This document shows, piece after piece, positions 1-10,402 of a stretch of DNA of 64,000 bases. Under the pieces are notes generated by a model. That model saw only the letters and a list, made by a program, of their open reading frames with translations, did not search any database and was not told the origin of the DNA. Within the stretch, counting starts at the first letter, position 1; each line of letters begins with the position of its first letter. Source of the stretch: Eurosta solidaginis (lineage: Eukaryota; Arthropoda; Insecta; Diptera; Tephritidae); contig NC_090320.1 of assembly GCF_040869045.1 (NCBI RefSeq), positions 118,429,112 to 118,493,111 on the forward strand, read 5' to 3'. A program made the translations under genes and the position numbers.

Positions 1-2662
1 AAAATCTTGGCCTGAATCATAATCGGCGTAAGCCACCCTGCGGGGTCAAAAAGTTTTGCGACCGATGAGAGAATTTGTCGTTTTGTACTAGTGGACGAGA
101 GCGATATTGAGTCCACTTTATACGAAAACGTGTCGGTTAGGGCGTTCCACTGTATGCCGAGAGTTTTGGTGTTGCTTGCTTTCTCCAATTCCAAAAGATT
201 GGTGTCCAGCAAGTCCTCTTCTTTAATATTTTTTATAATACTGGGGTGATTGGCCGTTATTTTCCGTAATGGAAATCCTGCTGGCGCTAACACTTGGAAG
301 ACTTGGGAGAGAGATGTTTCAGCAGAGAGAATTTCATGGCTGCCAGAGGGAATGTCATCTACATATGTTTCTTTCGTCAAAACAGGGACGGCTTTGGGGA
401 AAGTTTCTTCTACATCTTTGGCCAGTTGGTAAAGAGTACGTATGGCGAGGTAGGGGGCACAGTTCACACCAAATGTGACTGTTTTCAGACGATAGTCTTT
501 TATCGGGTCGCTCGGATATGAGCGAAAGACGATCCTCTGAGAGTCTCTGTCGTCTTCGTGCATTATAATTTCACGATACATTTTTTCTACGTCTCCGTTG
601 AAAACAAATTGGTATGTTCGCCACTTGAGAATCAGAAGTATCAGATCGGGTTGGAGGGTAGGGCCGGTATAGAGAACGTCGCTGAGCGCATGTCCAGATG
701 CCGACTTCTTTGAGGCGTTAAACACGACCCGCACCATTGATGTCTTTTTCTCGGGTTTGACAACTGCGTGATGAGGAAGATAAAATGAGAGGCATTTTCC
801 TCCGTCAAATTTTTCATAGGAGCCGGTTTCCTCCATATGATTGAGGGTGAGGTATTCTTCTAGGACACTATCATATTGAGTCTTTAAATCCCCTTTCTTC
901 TGGAAACTTCTCTCCAGTCCAAGAAACTGGCTTAGAGCTGAAAACCGCGAGTGGGATAATGAGATTGACTCTGGGAAGCTGGGTTTAAACGGCAGCCTTA
1001 CGATGTAACGACCGTTATCATCGCGTGAGGTTGTGGCTGCGTAGAAATTCTCGCAAAACTCGTCTTCTGGGGTTATTTGGGGTTTGGTGGGAACATCCTC
1101 TAATTCCCAGAATTTTCGCAATAGAGAGTTAAGATCTTCGTTCGTCACTTCTGACACTTGCATGCAGAAAGCGTTGACCATCACAGGGGCTCTACCGCTC
1201 AAAATCCATCCAAAAATGGTTTTCTGCGCTGGAAGATGGGGGGAAAGTTTCTCAACGCCATTTTGGATGATTTGCGGTATTACATCACTGCCTAGGACGA
1301 GATCTATTTGCGAGGGGGAGTGACAGTTCGAGTCTGCGAGGTTGAGGTGTGCCCATTTTGCTTGAAGCTCGCTAGTGAGCTTAAGCGAGGGGAGCATTTT
1401 TGTTAGCCGGGGTAATACTATTGCCTCTGCACTTATCCTGGTTTTAAAATCGATGGATACCAAAGTCAGAGAGCACAATTTGTTTGAGGTCTGAACTACC
1501 TTGCCGCCCATCCCTAATATTTCAAATCTATAGGGTTTGAATGGGAGTTTAAGTCTATTTTGGGCTCTGACCGAGATAAAGGTTCGTTCAGATCCCTGAT
1601 CTACAAGAGCACTTAGTTTAAAAATTTCTCTTTTATGCTCTATGGGTACGATAGCCGTGGGTAAAATTATTTCACAATCGTTTTCGTAATAAAACGATTG
1701 GACTTGGCTTTTCTCCGAGCATGAAGGGCTTTCATCCAGGGCATTGGCTTGATCGGGAGTATTACCGGGTGAGACTGTGGAATTCGTGGTCGTGGCTTGT
1801 GAGGCTGTCTTTTGCAATCGTGAGGGTTGTCTTTTCGGCACTTGAGATGTGTCTTCGTGAAGAACTGAGTTGTGCCGATCTTGACATTGATTGCAAGTTT
1901 GAGTACTGGAACAGTCTTTCAATATGTGTGACTGAGAGAGGCAATTGAAACACATATTGTTTTCTCTCACAAACCTTCTGCGATCAGAGGTCGACAGCTT
2001 CTTAAATTTGAAGCAACTTATAAGGGGGTGAGATGAGGTTTTACACATAGCGCACTTGTACATTGTCCGCTGCTCTATCATATGAGACTGGGTGTGGGAG
2101 GTCGATTTATTTTGAAACGCATGCGACTGTTGGGGTTTAAATGGCGGCCTAGTTTGAGGAGGAGTGAATTTACTTTTACTTGGGCGCCATTGATCAACTC
2201 TTTCTACCACTTCGTATCGCGTTGTGAGGAACTGGTCCTTTTGGAACCAGTTGGGAAGTTCTCTTCTTGAGGTTAGAGATTGCTCCCACAACGTGACTGT
2301 ATTTTCTGGGAGTTTAGAGGTAACCAGATAAATAAGTATGGGGTCCCTGTTATCTGTGGAGACTTGTTGCGTGGCGAGAATTTGAAGGCAATTATTTACT
2401 GAGGATTGAAATTTTTGGATGTCTTCACTGTTTTCCGTAGTGATAGTTTTTAAATTCATCAGGGCCCGTATTTGATTATCTACGAGAACTCGTCTGTTCT
2501 CGTATCGGGCCTTTAGGGCTTCCCACGCTAAGGCAAAGTTGTCGTCAGTCAAGGGGAATTGATTGACTATTTGAGCTGCCTTTCCTTGGGTTTTGTATCT
2601 GAGGTGATACAATTTTTGCGCTTGGGAGAGTTTGGGATGGTTAATATAAACGGCTGTGAACA
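1..2662 (-). CDS. pol: BEL/Pao gag C-terminus, protease, RT and start of A17 region (partial)
   Basis: A long open frame that I could read without a stop from just after the frameshift to the window edge. It contains a CX2CX4HX4C knuckle (CFNCLSQSHILKDC) followed by a second Cys/His-rich stretch. Next comes a DUF1758 protease with 'ALVDQGSERTFISV' and then RT with 'VVFNASKK' and 'TYVDDIPSG'. The last residues in the window, 'LFDPAGWLTPIMIQAKI', are typical of the A17/connection segment. I checked several stretches base by base rather than the whole frame. The open length and preserved catalytic YVDD suggest a fairly young copy whose main defect is the upstream frameshift. Confidence 0.8.
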
Positions 2663-3159
2663 TGAGGGCCATGAGGGTCACGAAATGAGGGCCATTTTTC
2701 ATAACTACCATAAAATATTTCGGTATCGCAGGGAGGGATTTTCAGCGAAATACCGGAGTTATTGGGTGGACCTGGTGTGACGGTAGGGGGCGCGGGGGCA
2801 TTTGCTTGTTTAAGCAACTGAAGCTGGTCTTCGATCTGGGCTTTCGTGTCTTCATACGCTATGAGACAGGACCTGTATTTGCTGTTAGCAGATGTTGGAA
2901 AATCTTCGGGCAGGTCCTGATCTGGGGTTTCGACAATTTTATCGAAAGCGTGTTGGACTCTATTCCAGAATTTTTCTATGTTTGAGTTTTTTATGTTAAG
3001 TGAGGACTCAGTGTTGTCTTGGAGCGACGTCGACCTAAACCGAGCACAATATTCCATAAAATTGTCCGTTTCGGATGTAAATTTTTTGGGGGCAGACGAA
3101 ATTTTAAATCTTTTAACTCCTTGAGTTTTGGAGGCACTTTTTTTTGGTTTCATCGTCAC
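2641..3159 (-). CDS. gag: BEL/Pao gag N-terminal fragment
   Basis: A 172-codon frame that starts with two nearby ATG codons (MTMKPKK) and ends at a stop at 2641. The N-terminus is basic. The middle is helical and charged. The C-terminal part carries the hallmark 'FYGSYEKWPSFRD', which opens the DUF1759 gag region of BEL/Pao elements. Right after this motif the frame shifts, and the last dozen residues are out-of-frame translation. The shift coincides with a short local direct repeat of ATGAGGG at 2660-2694. The continuation of gag and pol lies in another frame to the left. Gag would form the particle shell and bind element RNA; this copy could make only a truncated product. Confidence 0.85.
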   Translation of the reverse strand: MTMKPKKSASKTQGVKRFKISSAPKKFTSETDNFMEYCARFRSTSLQDNTESSLNIKNSNIEKFWNRVQHAFDKIVETPDQDLPEDFPTSANSKYRSCLIAYEDTKAQIEDQLQLLKQANAPAPPTVTPGPPNNSGISLKIPPCDTEIFYGSYEKWPSFRDPHGPHVHSRLY

Positions 3160-3947
3160 TCATTTTTGAGCTTTGTTTTATGACGCTTAGAGTTGAGAAT
3201 TAATAAAATTTAACTAAGAGAGAGAAAAAACTTTTTTTTTGAATAGAGTATTTGCTTTTAGCTATGTGAGGGAGTTACGTTTAAATATTCACGTAAGTAA
3301 AGAGGTTTTAATTAATTTGAAATTTGAGGGTATGACGAGACAAAGTTGATCACTGTGCCGCGGTGCACTGTATTTAAAATGTATTTGATGTGTATATATG
3401 CGTGAGGGTTAAATATACGTGGGAAAAATACAAATATATATATGTAAATATGAGTAATTATTTTTTAAGATTTTCACTATCGATATTTTTTGTGGACTGT
3501 ATAAAAGAGAATACAGAGTGAAAATAGTATATATTCGGGGAGTTTTTAGCTTTACAAGAGAGAATATATCTATTTATTTTTTTGTTTTCACGCTAATGTA
3601 CGCACCGAACCACTCTTGTACCACTGTATGAGGATACTTTACCGCTTATGTCGATTTGTGTAATTATAATTATATGTAATTGCAACGCAAGAATAACTTG
3701 TTTTTTTTTTTAATATTTGTTAAAATGGGGGCAAATCAGACGCTTGCAGAGGTTTTGCAATATATTTAATTGCCGACTGGAGATATTTTAATTTAAAATG
3801 AGAAAATTTTAAAATATGTTGAGATTTGTCGCAATAAAATTTGAGGGGTAGTTTTATAAATCGTGCCCACTGTAGCTCTAATCGAGTTTTTCTTCTTATG
3901 CTTTTCACATATACCGTATTGAGTTTTGCAATATGGGGTTATTGCTG

Positions 3948-3979
<32 letters not shown>

Positions 3980-4116
3980 CGAAATGGTATATCCAAGTTT
4001 TGGCGGGAAATTGAGAAAATTTGGAGGGAATTACCAATCCTCGAGAGTCAAATTTTTCCGCTCTCTATATATTTTTTCGTATGCGGTGTATTAAAATCGC
4101 ATTTAATACTCACGAT
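3160..4116. other. AT-rich noncoding stretch, probably BEL leader and 5' LTR
   Basis: No gene is visible. Its position directly upstream (on the minus strand) of BEL gag implies the element's leader and 5' LTR, but I could not identify a convincing TG...CA pair or primer-binding site. A (TA)n microsatellite lies at about 3946-3979. Confidence 0.4.
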
Positions 4117-4431
4117 TTACCAAATGGGTACTTTTTCCTGCGCTGGTTTCGCTAGTGGCGACGAAGGACCATTGTTTAGGGGAGCAGTACAAAATTTACC
4201 TTCCATTTTCTGCTGTGGGATGTAGCTGATGGACACGGTGGGCGCGAATATGGCTGCTGCGTTGATGTCGGGAGGATGGTGGCGATGATGATACAGCGGC
4301 GGTGGCGAATGCAGCTGCTGCTGGCTTAATTTCACAATGTGGGGGAAAAATGGTAGTGTTTCCTTGCACACCCTGCAAGAGCAACTCGTTCCTTTCCTTT
4401 TAAGGAAACTGCTTCTCACATACAAAGGCAC
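4117..4431 (-). other. GC-rich exon-like island with a consensus splice donor
   Basis: On the minus strand a 104-codon frame with Gln, His, Pro and Ala-rich codons lies in an otherwise AT-rich setting. Just past its 3' end the minus strand reads ATCGTGAGTATT, a near-consensus 5' splice site (GTGAGT). It could be the first exon of a host gene, part of a retroelement leader, or chance. No domain is recognisable, and a second frame over the same bases is also open for 62 codons, which weakens the coding case. Confidence 0.2.
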
Positions 4432-4923
4432 TTGGTAAAGTTAAAACGAGTTATCACTTTTAATGTGTGGATGATTTTCAATTTAATTTACAATTTGCAA
4501 TACAATATTTCTTAGGTCACACCGGGATGGTTAAATTCTTCGAATGTATAAAATATAAAAAGCAAAAGTCAAAAAACAATAATAAATGTATGTATGTCTG
4601 TCGTCCCATCTGTCAACCCATTGTTGGGGTTGCCAGCGAGGTGAAATACGCTTGCGTGTTAGCGTACAATTCTAAGAGTACGTGACTCATAAAACCAATT
4701 CAAATACTTAAATTTAATATAGACTATGTACGTAATATAGGTTATACGTATTTTTACGTGCAAATAGTTCAAGATGCGTACTTATACGTAAAAGGTACAT
4801 ATGTAAGTAAATTCAGTAATTCAATTAAATTCGAGATAAATTCAAGTTTAGGTTTTCTTACGACTAATTTTTATTAAAGAGAAGGGTTGGCTCTTGGCGA
4901 CTACGGCAGTCGCTCAAACACAC
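4432..4923. other. Unassigned AT-rich spacer
   Basis: I see no coding region. The stretch contains many TACGTA/ACGTA repeats at 4720-4800 and no recognisable element boundary. Confidence 0.4.
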
Positions 4924-5181
4924 GGTTCGAAACGAGCTCAAGGCCAGAAGCTAAATGGTTAGCGCAGCGTGCCTAAAGCGTACTGATGATGAAGGCTTAG
5001 CACCCTTCGAAATGGATCTATCTGCGCAGCTATGGCAGGTTGTCTGAAAAAATTTCTACTTACTATTCCTAAAACAAAATAAAATTTTGCAATTAAAGAA
5101 GAGAAATTAAAAAAAGAAAAATTAAAAAAACAATAATCATTACAAAAAATTATTGTTCTGGCCTTGAGCTCGTTTCGAACC
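4924..5181. repeat. Inverted-repeat locus with tRNA-like boxes and a hammerhead motif
   Basis: A 26-bp perfect inverted repeat (4924-4949 and 5156-5181) contains the B-box-like GGTTCGAAAC. Between the arms lie an A-box-like TGGTTAGCGCAGC (4956-4968) and a hammerhead ribozyme candidate (4978-5027). A separate A-rich stretch fills 5060-5150. The arrangement recalls the inverted tandem array at 38606-40604: a ribozyme-bearing, tRNA-like unit joined to an inverted partial copy. I infer a small SINE-like or retrozyme-like element. Its outer ends are not defined. Confidence 0.55.
4978..5027 (+). ncRNA. Hammerhead self-cleaving ribozyme candidate (SINE-like locus)
   Basis: The conserved core CTGATGA is at 4983-4989 and GAAA at 5009-5012. 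Helix I pairs GCGTA (4978-4982) with TGCGC (5023-5027), one pair being a G-U wobble. Helix II pairs GAAGG (4991-4995) with CCTTC (5004-5008), 5 of 5. Helix III pairs ATGG (5012-5015) with CTAT (5018-5021) across a 2-nt loop. The predicted cleavage base is C5022 (AUC triplet). One extra U (4990) sits between A9 and helix II, a position where insertions occur in some natural hammerheads. All core bases are present, so this is a strong structural match; activity is untested. Confidence 0.65.
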
Positions 5182-5256
5182 TTGAATACTTTATCAATAG
5201 GCCGATAAAACAAAAACAAGTAAGGAAGGCTAAGTTCGGGTGTAACCGAACATTAC

Positions 5257-7156
5257 ATACTCAGCTGAGAGCTTTGGGGACAAAATAAGGGAAAATCACC
5301 AGGTAGGAAAATTAACCTAGGGAAACCATCCATTGTCTTTGTATGACATGGGTATCAAATGGAAGGTATTAAAGAGTATTTTAAAAGGGAGTGGGCCATA
5401 GTTCTATAGGTGGACGCCATTTCGGGATATCGCCATAAAAGTGGACCAGGGGTGACTCTAGAATGTGCTTGTACGATATGGGAATCAAATGAAAGGCGTT
5501 AATCAGTATTTTAAAAGGTAGTGGACCTTAGTTCTATAGGTTGATGCCTTTTCGAGATATCGCCATAAAGGTGGACCATGGGTGACTCTAGAATGTGTTT
5601 GTACAATATGGGAATCAAATGAAAGGTGTTAATGAGTATTTTAAAAGGGAGTATTTTAATAGGTGAACGCCTTTTCGAGATATCACCATAAAGGTTGACC
5701 CGGGGTGACTCTAGAATGTGTTTGCACGATACGGGTATCAAATTAAAGGCATTAATGAGGGGTTTAAAAGGGAGTGGCTCTTAGTTGTATATGTGAAGGC
5801 GTTTTCGAGATATCGACCAAACTGTGGACCAGGGTGACCCAGATCATCATCTGTCGGGTGCCGCTAATTTATTTATATATATAATACCACGAACAGTATT
5901 CCTGCCAAGTTTCCAAGGGCTTTTGATTTCGCCCTGCAGAACTTTTTCATTTTATTCTACTTAATATGGAAGGTGTCACACCCATTTTACAAAGTTTTTT
6001 CTAAAGTTATATTTTGCGTCAAAAAACCAAGCCAATTACAATGTGTCATCCCTTTTTTTCATATTTGGTATAAAATTATGGCATTTTTTCATTTTTCGTA
6101 ATTTTCGGTATCGAAGAAGTAGGCGTGGTCATTGCCGGATTTCGGCCATTTTTTATACCAAGATAAAGTGAGTTAAGATAAGTACGCGAACTAAGTTTAG
6201 TAAAGATATATCGATTTTTGCCCAAGTTATCGTGTTAACGGCCAAACGGAAGGACAGACGGTGGACTGTGTATAAAAACTGGGCGTGGCTTCCACCGATT
6301 TCGCCCATTTTCACAGAAAACAGTTATCGTCATAGAATATATGCCCCTACCAAATTTCACAAGGATTGGTAAATTTTTGTTCGACTTATTGCATTAAAAG
6401 TATTCTAGAAAACTTAAATTAAAAAGGGCGGAGCCACGCCCATTTCGAAATTTTCTTTTATTTTTGTATTTTCTTGCACCATATTATTACTGGAGTTGAA
6501 TGTTGACATAATTTACTTATATACTGTAAAGGTATTAAATTTTTTGTTAAAATTTGACTTTTAAAATTTTTTTTTTTTAAATAGTGGGCGTGTTCGTCAT
6601 CCGATTTTGCTAATTTTTATTTAGCCCACATACAGGAATACAAGTAACGCTATTGACAAATTTCATCATGATATCTTCAACGACTGCCAAATTACAGCTT
6701 GCAAAACTTTCAAATTACCTTCTTTCAAAAGTGGGCGGTGCCACGCTCATTGTCCAAAATTTTACTAATTTTCTATTCTACGTCATAAGGTCAACCCACC
6801 TACCAAGTTTCATCGTTTTATCCATCTTTGGTAATGAATTGTCGCACTTTTTCGGTTTTTTGAAATTTTCGATATCGAAAAAGTGGGCGTGATTATTTAT
6901 AGTCCGCTTTCGTTCATTTTAAATAGCGATCTGAGATGATTGCCCAGGAACCTACATATCAAATTTCATCAAGATACCTCAAAATTTACTCAAGTTATCG
7001 TGTTTACGGACGGACATGTCTAAATAAATTCCTTTTTTTGCGCAGATCATTTTGATATATAGAAGTCTATATCTATCTCGATTAGTTTATGCCGTGACGG
7101 ATTACCGTTATGCGAAAAAAGTTAATATACTATGTGAGCTTTGCTCAGCTGAGTAT
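5257..7156. repeat. Interspersed noncoding repeat bounded by 13-bp inverted repeats
   Basis: ATACTCAGCTGAG at 5257-5269 is the exact reverse complement of CTCAGCTGAGTAT at 7144-7156. The left edge is preceded by TAAGTTCGGGTGTAACCGAAC, itself a small hairpin (GTTCGG/CCGAAC). Inside are a 130-bp tandem array and many short 'GGGCGTGG'-type phrases, but no long reading frame. It looks like a non-autonomous repeat without coding capacity. I do not assign a family. Confidence 0.55.
5341..5840. repeat. 130-bp tandem repeat, about four copies
   Basis: The phrase 'TATGGGAATCAAATGAAAGG' and its variants recur at 5341, 5471, 5601 and 5724. The first two periods are 130 bp; the last is 123 bp because of a small deletion. 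Each unit also carries 'GGTGACTCTAGAATGTG' and 'TTTCGAGATATCGCCATAAA'. The array lies wholly inside the 5257-7156 repeat. Confidence 0.85.
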
Positions 7157-7693
7157 AAAAATAATTGATTGCCTTCAGTGATTATAGGTCACGGTTGGGC
7201 ATATTGCACAAGCAACTCAATTTCACTAGACTGTGGATTTCACTATCACTATGACTAATTTTAGTAAAAATAAAAATATTTGTGCAAAAGAACTTTACTA
7301 TCGCGAAAAAAAGAAAAAGGTAAAAATTAACCTACATGTATCATTTATCTTTTTCTGTTTCATAGAGAGCTGCTTCGGCCGTTTTTGGTAATAAAAAAAA
7401 AAGATTGTTTTTTCATACCTACGCGTTTCGACGCGGCACTGTCGCGGGTCCTTAGGGTATTCTGTTGTTATTAACAATAATATTGAAAAATAGCAATTAG
7501 TTATAAACACACTCAATAATTTTCTCACAATATAATACTTTTCCATTGCAGGTTGACTTACCATGTAATGGTATTTACAAAAATATAAAGCTAAATTCGT
7601 AAGTTTCTCTTTACTTTGTACATGATTTTTCTTACATCACACAAACATTTCGCCTAAAGAAACAAAGATAGAATTCGAAAAGATCAGAATAAT

Positions 7694-8017
7694 GTGATAT
7701 ATGAAATTAAATTTAAAGGCGACGAAAATGCTGAATGCAACAAGAGCTACGTTGGCATTACAAAAAGAGCGTTGGGTATAAGACTACATGAACATGATAT
7801 GGACGCCAAAAACAAAAAGGATACAACAGCACTTGCAAAACACCTGACAAGCAACAATCACACAGCTGATTTCCCCAACGCTAAAATATTGGACATAGAG
7901 AGAACAGAAAAACGACGACTAATACTGGAAACTATGCAACAACAGTTGAGAAACTTCATAAACGTCAAAGAAGATATCAACAACACAAATAGTGCATATA
8001 CTGCGGTAATAAAGTAA
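7694..8017 (+). CDS. Penelope GIY-YIG endonuclease fragment
   Basis: This is the C-terminal part of a Penelope polyprotein. It opens with 'VIYEIKFKG' and continues with 'SYVGITKRALGIRLHEH', which match the two halves of the GIY-YIG nuclease core (here Y-E-I and Y-V-G). The family Arg and a later Glu (LILE) are present. Of the Cys pair that precedes the second half in Penelope endonucleases, one Cys is kept (AEC). The frame begins mid-protein: the first codon is GTG, not a real start. In an intact element the nuclease nicks target DNA for reverse transcription. Compare the longer homologous frame at 55188-56030. Without RT it is non-functional. Confidence 0.8.
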   Translation: MIYEIKFKGDENAECNKSYVGITKRALGIRLHEHDMDAKNKKDTTALAKHLTSNNHTADFPNAKILDIERTEKRRLILETMQQQLRNFINVKEDINNTNSAYTAVIK

Positions 8018-8307
8018 TACAAATTAATAAACTTGACAATTCAAAGGGAAAAGAAATGTGATATATTTTTAAATAACTTAATGTTCAATGTACTGGTGCT
8101 AGAAATGTTATATGTCTTAATGTTTGTGTGATATAAGAAAAATCATGTACAAAGTAAGGAGAAACTTACGGATTTAGCTTTATATTTTTGTAAATACCAT
8201 TACATGGTGAGTCAACATGCAATGAAAAAGTATTACATTGAGAGGAAATTATTGAGTGTGTTTATAACTAATTGCTATTTTTCATGTTTACTGTTAATAA
8301 AAAGAGA

Positions 8308-8349
8308 ATACCCTGAGGATGGCGCTGTCGCGTCGAAACGCGTAGGTAT
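8308..8349 (+). ncRNA. Hammerhead ribozyme candidate in Penelope pseudo-LTR
   Basis: Core CTGAGGA is at 8313-8319 and GAAA at 8335-8338. Helix I pairs ATACC (8308-8312) with GGTAT (8345-8349), 5 of 5. Helix II pairs GGCGC (8321-8325) with GCGTC (8330-8334), including a G-U. Helix III is the self-complementary ACGCGT (8338-8343), too short to close a loop in a monomer but able to form a dimer. The predicted cleavage base is A8344. One extra U (8320) follows the core. Minimal hammerheads with tiny or palindromic helix III are known from Penelope elements. The inverted left-arm copy (about 7415-7461, minus) has CTAAGGA and looks inactivated. Confidence 0.65.
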
Positions 8350-8734
8350 GAAAAACAAAAAAAATGTGTGTTCAATACGACGCACGTGACCTTTCATATA
8401 CTAGGTATGTCCGCAATCAATTTTCCAATTTTTTTTTATGAAATACAAGTACTGGGTTGTTCTTGTGTTAAATGAGCTTTGCCCCATTCATTGGGTACGA
8501 CCACTCAAATGCTGCAATGTTAAATTGAATCAACACCAAACTGTACAGCAATTTTGCAAAAAGCCAAAAAGAGCTGAAAATTTTCTAGAAAAAGTTAAGC
8601 AGAAAATTAGAGCTAAATAGCAATTGTTCAAGCTAAACGGAGAAAAAAAGCTAAATCCAGCTTGAAAAAAATCTAAAATGGCAGCACTGTTTATGATCGG
8701 TAAGTTAAACTGTTTCAGCGTGAAACAGCAAATA

Positions 8735-8884
8735 TTTTACCATGCTATCATATTTTTATGGAATATAAAACAGGGTAGGCTACCGGATTACCTCAGCGAT
8801 AACTTGATATTTTACCATGCTATGATATTTTTATAGAATATAAAACAGGGTAGGCTACCGTAATACCTCAGCGATAACTTGAGA
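8735..8884. repeat. 75-bp tandem duplication
   Basis: Two copies of a 75-bp unit start at 8735 and 8810. Both contain 'TATAAAACAGGGTAGGCTAC' and 'ACCTCAGCGATAACTTGA' and differ at a few positions. No coding function is apparent. Confidence 0.85.
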
Positions 8885-8989
8885 TATACAAATTTGTTTA
8901 GAAAAAATGATAGATTTAGGCTGCTGTAATACGGAACAGAAATAGACGAGAAAAATATTAAACAAGGGTTTGAAATGATCTTAATAGAT

Positions 8990-9178
8990 CTCATCGGAAA
9001 TAAAGGGGTGTCTAAATTTTGCTACTTTTAAGCGATTTCTTAAAAACCACTGCACATCAGTGCCTATCAGATGGTACTTGTAAAATTATTCGAGAAACAT
9101 ATTCTATAATGGCACTATCAAAAACGAATAGCATTCATAAACTTACAAAATTATATATTCAAAATGAAATAAGGCTCT
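8990..9178. other. Unassigned AT-rich spacer
   Basis: I see no gene or recognisable repeat in this stretch. Confidence 0.4.
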
Positions 9179-9520
9179 GACTGTTGCTCGTAATCACGTC
9201 CTTTCCGACAGCACGATAAATATTAATATTACATAAAACAAACATGATCCAGGCTTTCAGCCTTTAAGTAAACTTAAATATTCTGTTGCTCGGCATGTAA
9301 TCCTTTCCGAAAGCACCATCAGATCCAACACAAAACAAAACACAACATGTATGATTGGAAGCTAGGCCTGTCAACCCCTCAGTAAACTCAAATATTCTGT
9401 TGCCCGGCATTTAATTCTTTCCGACAGCACCATAAAAAATATTAAAAGAAAGTTGAATGATTTAAAAAATTCTGTTGATCGGAGTATCGTCCTTTCCGAC
9501 AGCACCACTTAGAATATTGG
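9179..9520 (+). repeat. Four hairpin-forming repeats
   Basis: A motif of the form CTGTTGCTCGG...CCTTTCCGACAGCACC occurs four times, starting near 9183, 9283, 9398 and 9470. The outer TGT/ACA and inner CGG/CCG segments can pair. The spacers are about 70-115 bp and share 'AAATATTCTGTTG'. Sequence between the motifs varies more than the motifs themselves. Family and function are unknown. Confidence 0.55.
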
Positions 9521-9916
9521 CAGCAGGGACGTCGCAACCGGAGGCCGACAGGGGGCAATATATGATCACTTTATGTCAATTTAATTCTATTGATCCAACA
9601 ACTGTTTTCATAAATTACTTATTGTCATCCATCAGACCATCGCAATGTGGCAAGTCTTGATATTTTGAAGTGTAAACAGAGCTTAAAAATTTCATTTCAG
9701 AGTAGATAATCAGATGGTATCGATTGTTTGTACATATATCGACGATTTTCATAAATGTGAGAAACGTACTACACTAAATATAAACAATTTGTTCAAATGT
9801 TGGTCAATCCCCTGATTTTTGAGTAGCAAGGTGGTCTGTGGTTGTGACCTTTCAGTAACAGCGGTGACTGAATCATTGTTTACAACTACAATGTGCGCTT
9901 TCACTTTCACTCATAC

Positions 9917-10176
9917 AATGCTACATTGTGAATCAAACTAAGTGTGATATCTTATCTGTCAACTGCCTGACAGGATATTCAATATGGCTACTTTTTAGCG
10001 TTTTGACAGAGTGTTCAATATGGCAGGGCATAGGGCCGGCTATCTTCAGCGGGTGATAGAAAGAGATACAGAATGACACAGTGATAGTCAATTACAAATC
10101 AGGTGATCCAATCACTTTGGAATTTTGACGTCCATGCAGAAGATATCACACATAGTTTGATTCACAATGCAATGCT
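9917..10176. mobile_element. MITE-like element with ~36-bp terminal inverted repeats
   Basis: The left arm at 9917-9952 (contains TTGTGAATCAAACTAAGTGT) and the right arm at 10140-10176 (complement contains TTGTGAATCAAACTATGTGT) are near-perfect inverted repeats. The ~190-bp interior has no reading frame. Size and structure fit a miniature inverted-repeat element. I saw no clear target-site duplication. Confidence 0.55.
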
Positions 10177-10402
10177 ACTTCATGTTTATAAAGAACTGGT
10201 TCTTTGGATTTGAAAGAAATCATGAAAGAAACCGCGAAATGATCGGAAAATAATTTAGTAGTATTTTAAAGTTGATTTATTTTTCTGGAGGTTGAAAGAC
10301 AGTGCGAGGAGGATCTTAAGGGAACAGATTATTTAGTATTAAGTTAATAGACATATGTGAGAGACTACGTATTAAGAAATATATTTTAAAAGTAGCAATG
10401 GA

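Larger units (their letters stand above)
1..3159 (-). mobile_element. BEL/Pao LTR retrotransposon, 5' coding part, cut by the window edge
   Basis: Minus-strand gag-pol of a BEL/Pao retroelement. Read from right to left it gives a gag start, a DUF1759-type gag region, a zinc-knuckle segment near 1856-1955, a DUF1758-type aspartic protease near 1565-1625, reverse transcriptase with YVDD at 352-363, and the beginning of the peptidase-A17-type region at 1-60. Integrase and the 3' LTR lie outside the window. The domain order is that of BEL/Pao and excludes Ty3/gypsy. The only break I found is a small frameshift near 2660-2694. I could not fix the 5' LTR edges. Confidence 0.9.
7402..8366 (+). mobile_element. 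Penelope-like element remnant with inverted pseudo-LTR arms
   Basis: Left arm 7402-7652 and right arm about 8122-8366 are diverged reverse complements. For example, 'CATACCTACGCGTTTCGACG' at the left end matches the complement of the right end. Between them is the end of a GIY-YIG endonuclease frame. Penelope elements are known for pseudo-LTRs in direct or inverted orientation and for a C-terminal GIY-YIG domain. The reverse transcriptase is missing, so this is a 5'-truncated copy. Both arms carry a hammerhead-like motif; the right arm's is intact. Confidence 0.8.

Noticed and set aside
3946..3979. (TA)n tract as a promoter
   Set aside because: It is a simple microsatellite with no positional relation to a recognised transcript.
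9179..9520. Additional hammerhead ribozymes in the hairpin repeats
   Set aside because: No CTGANGA/GAAA core is present.
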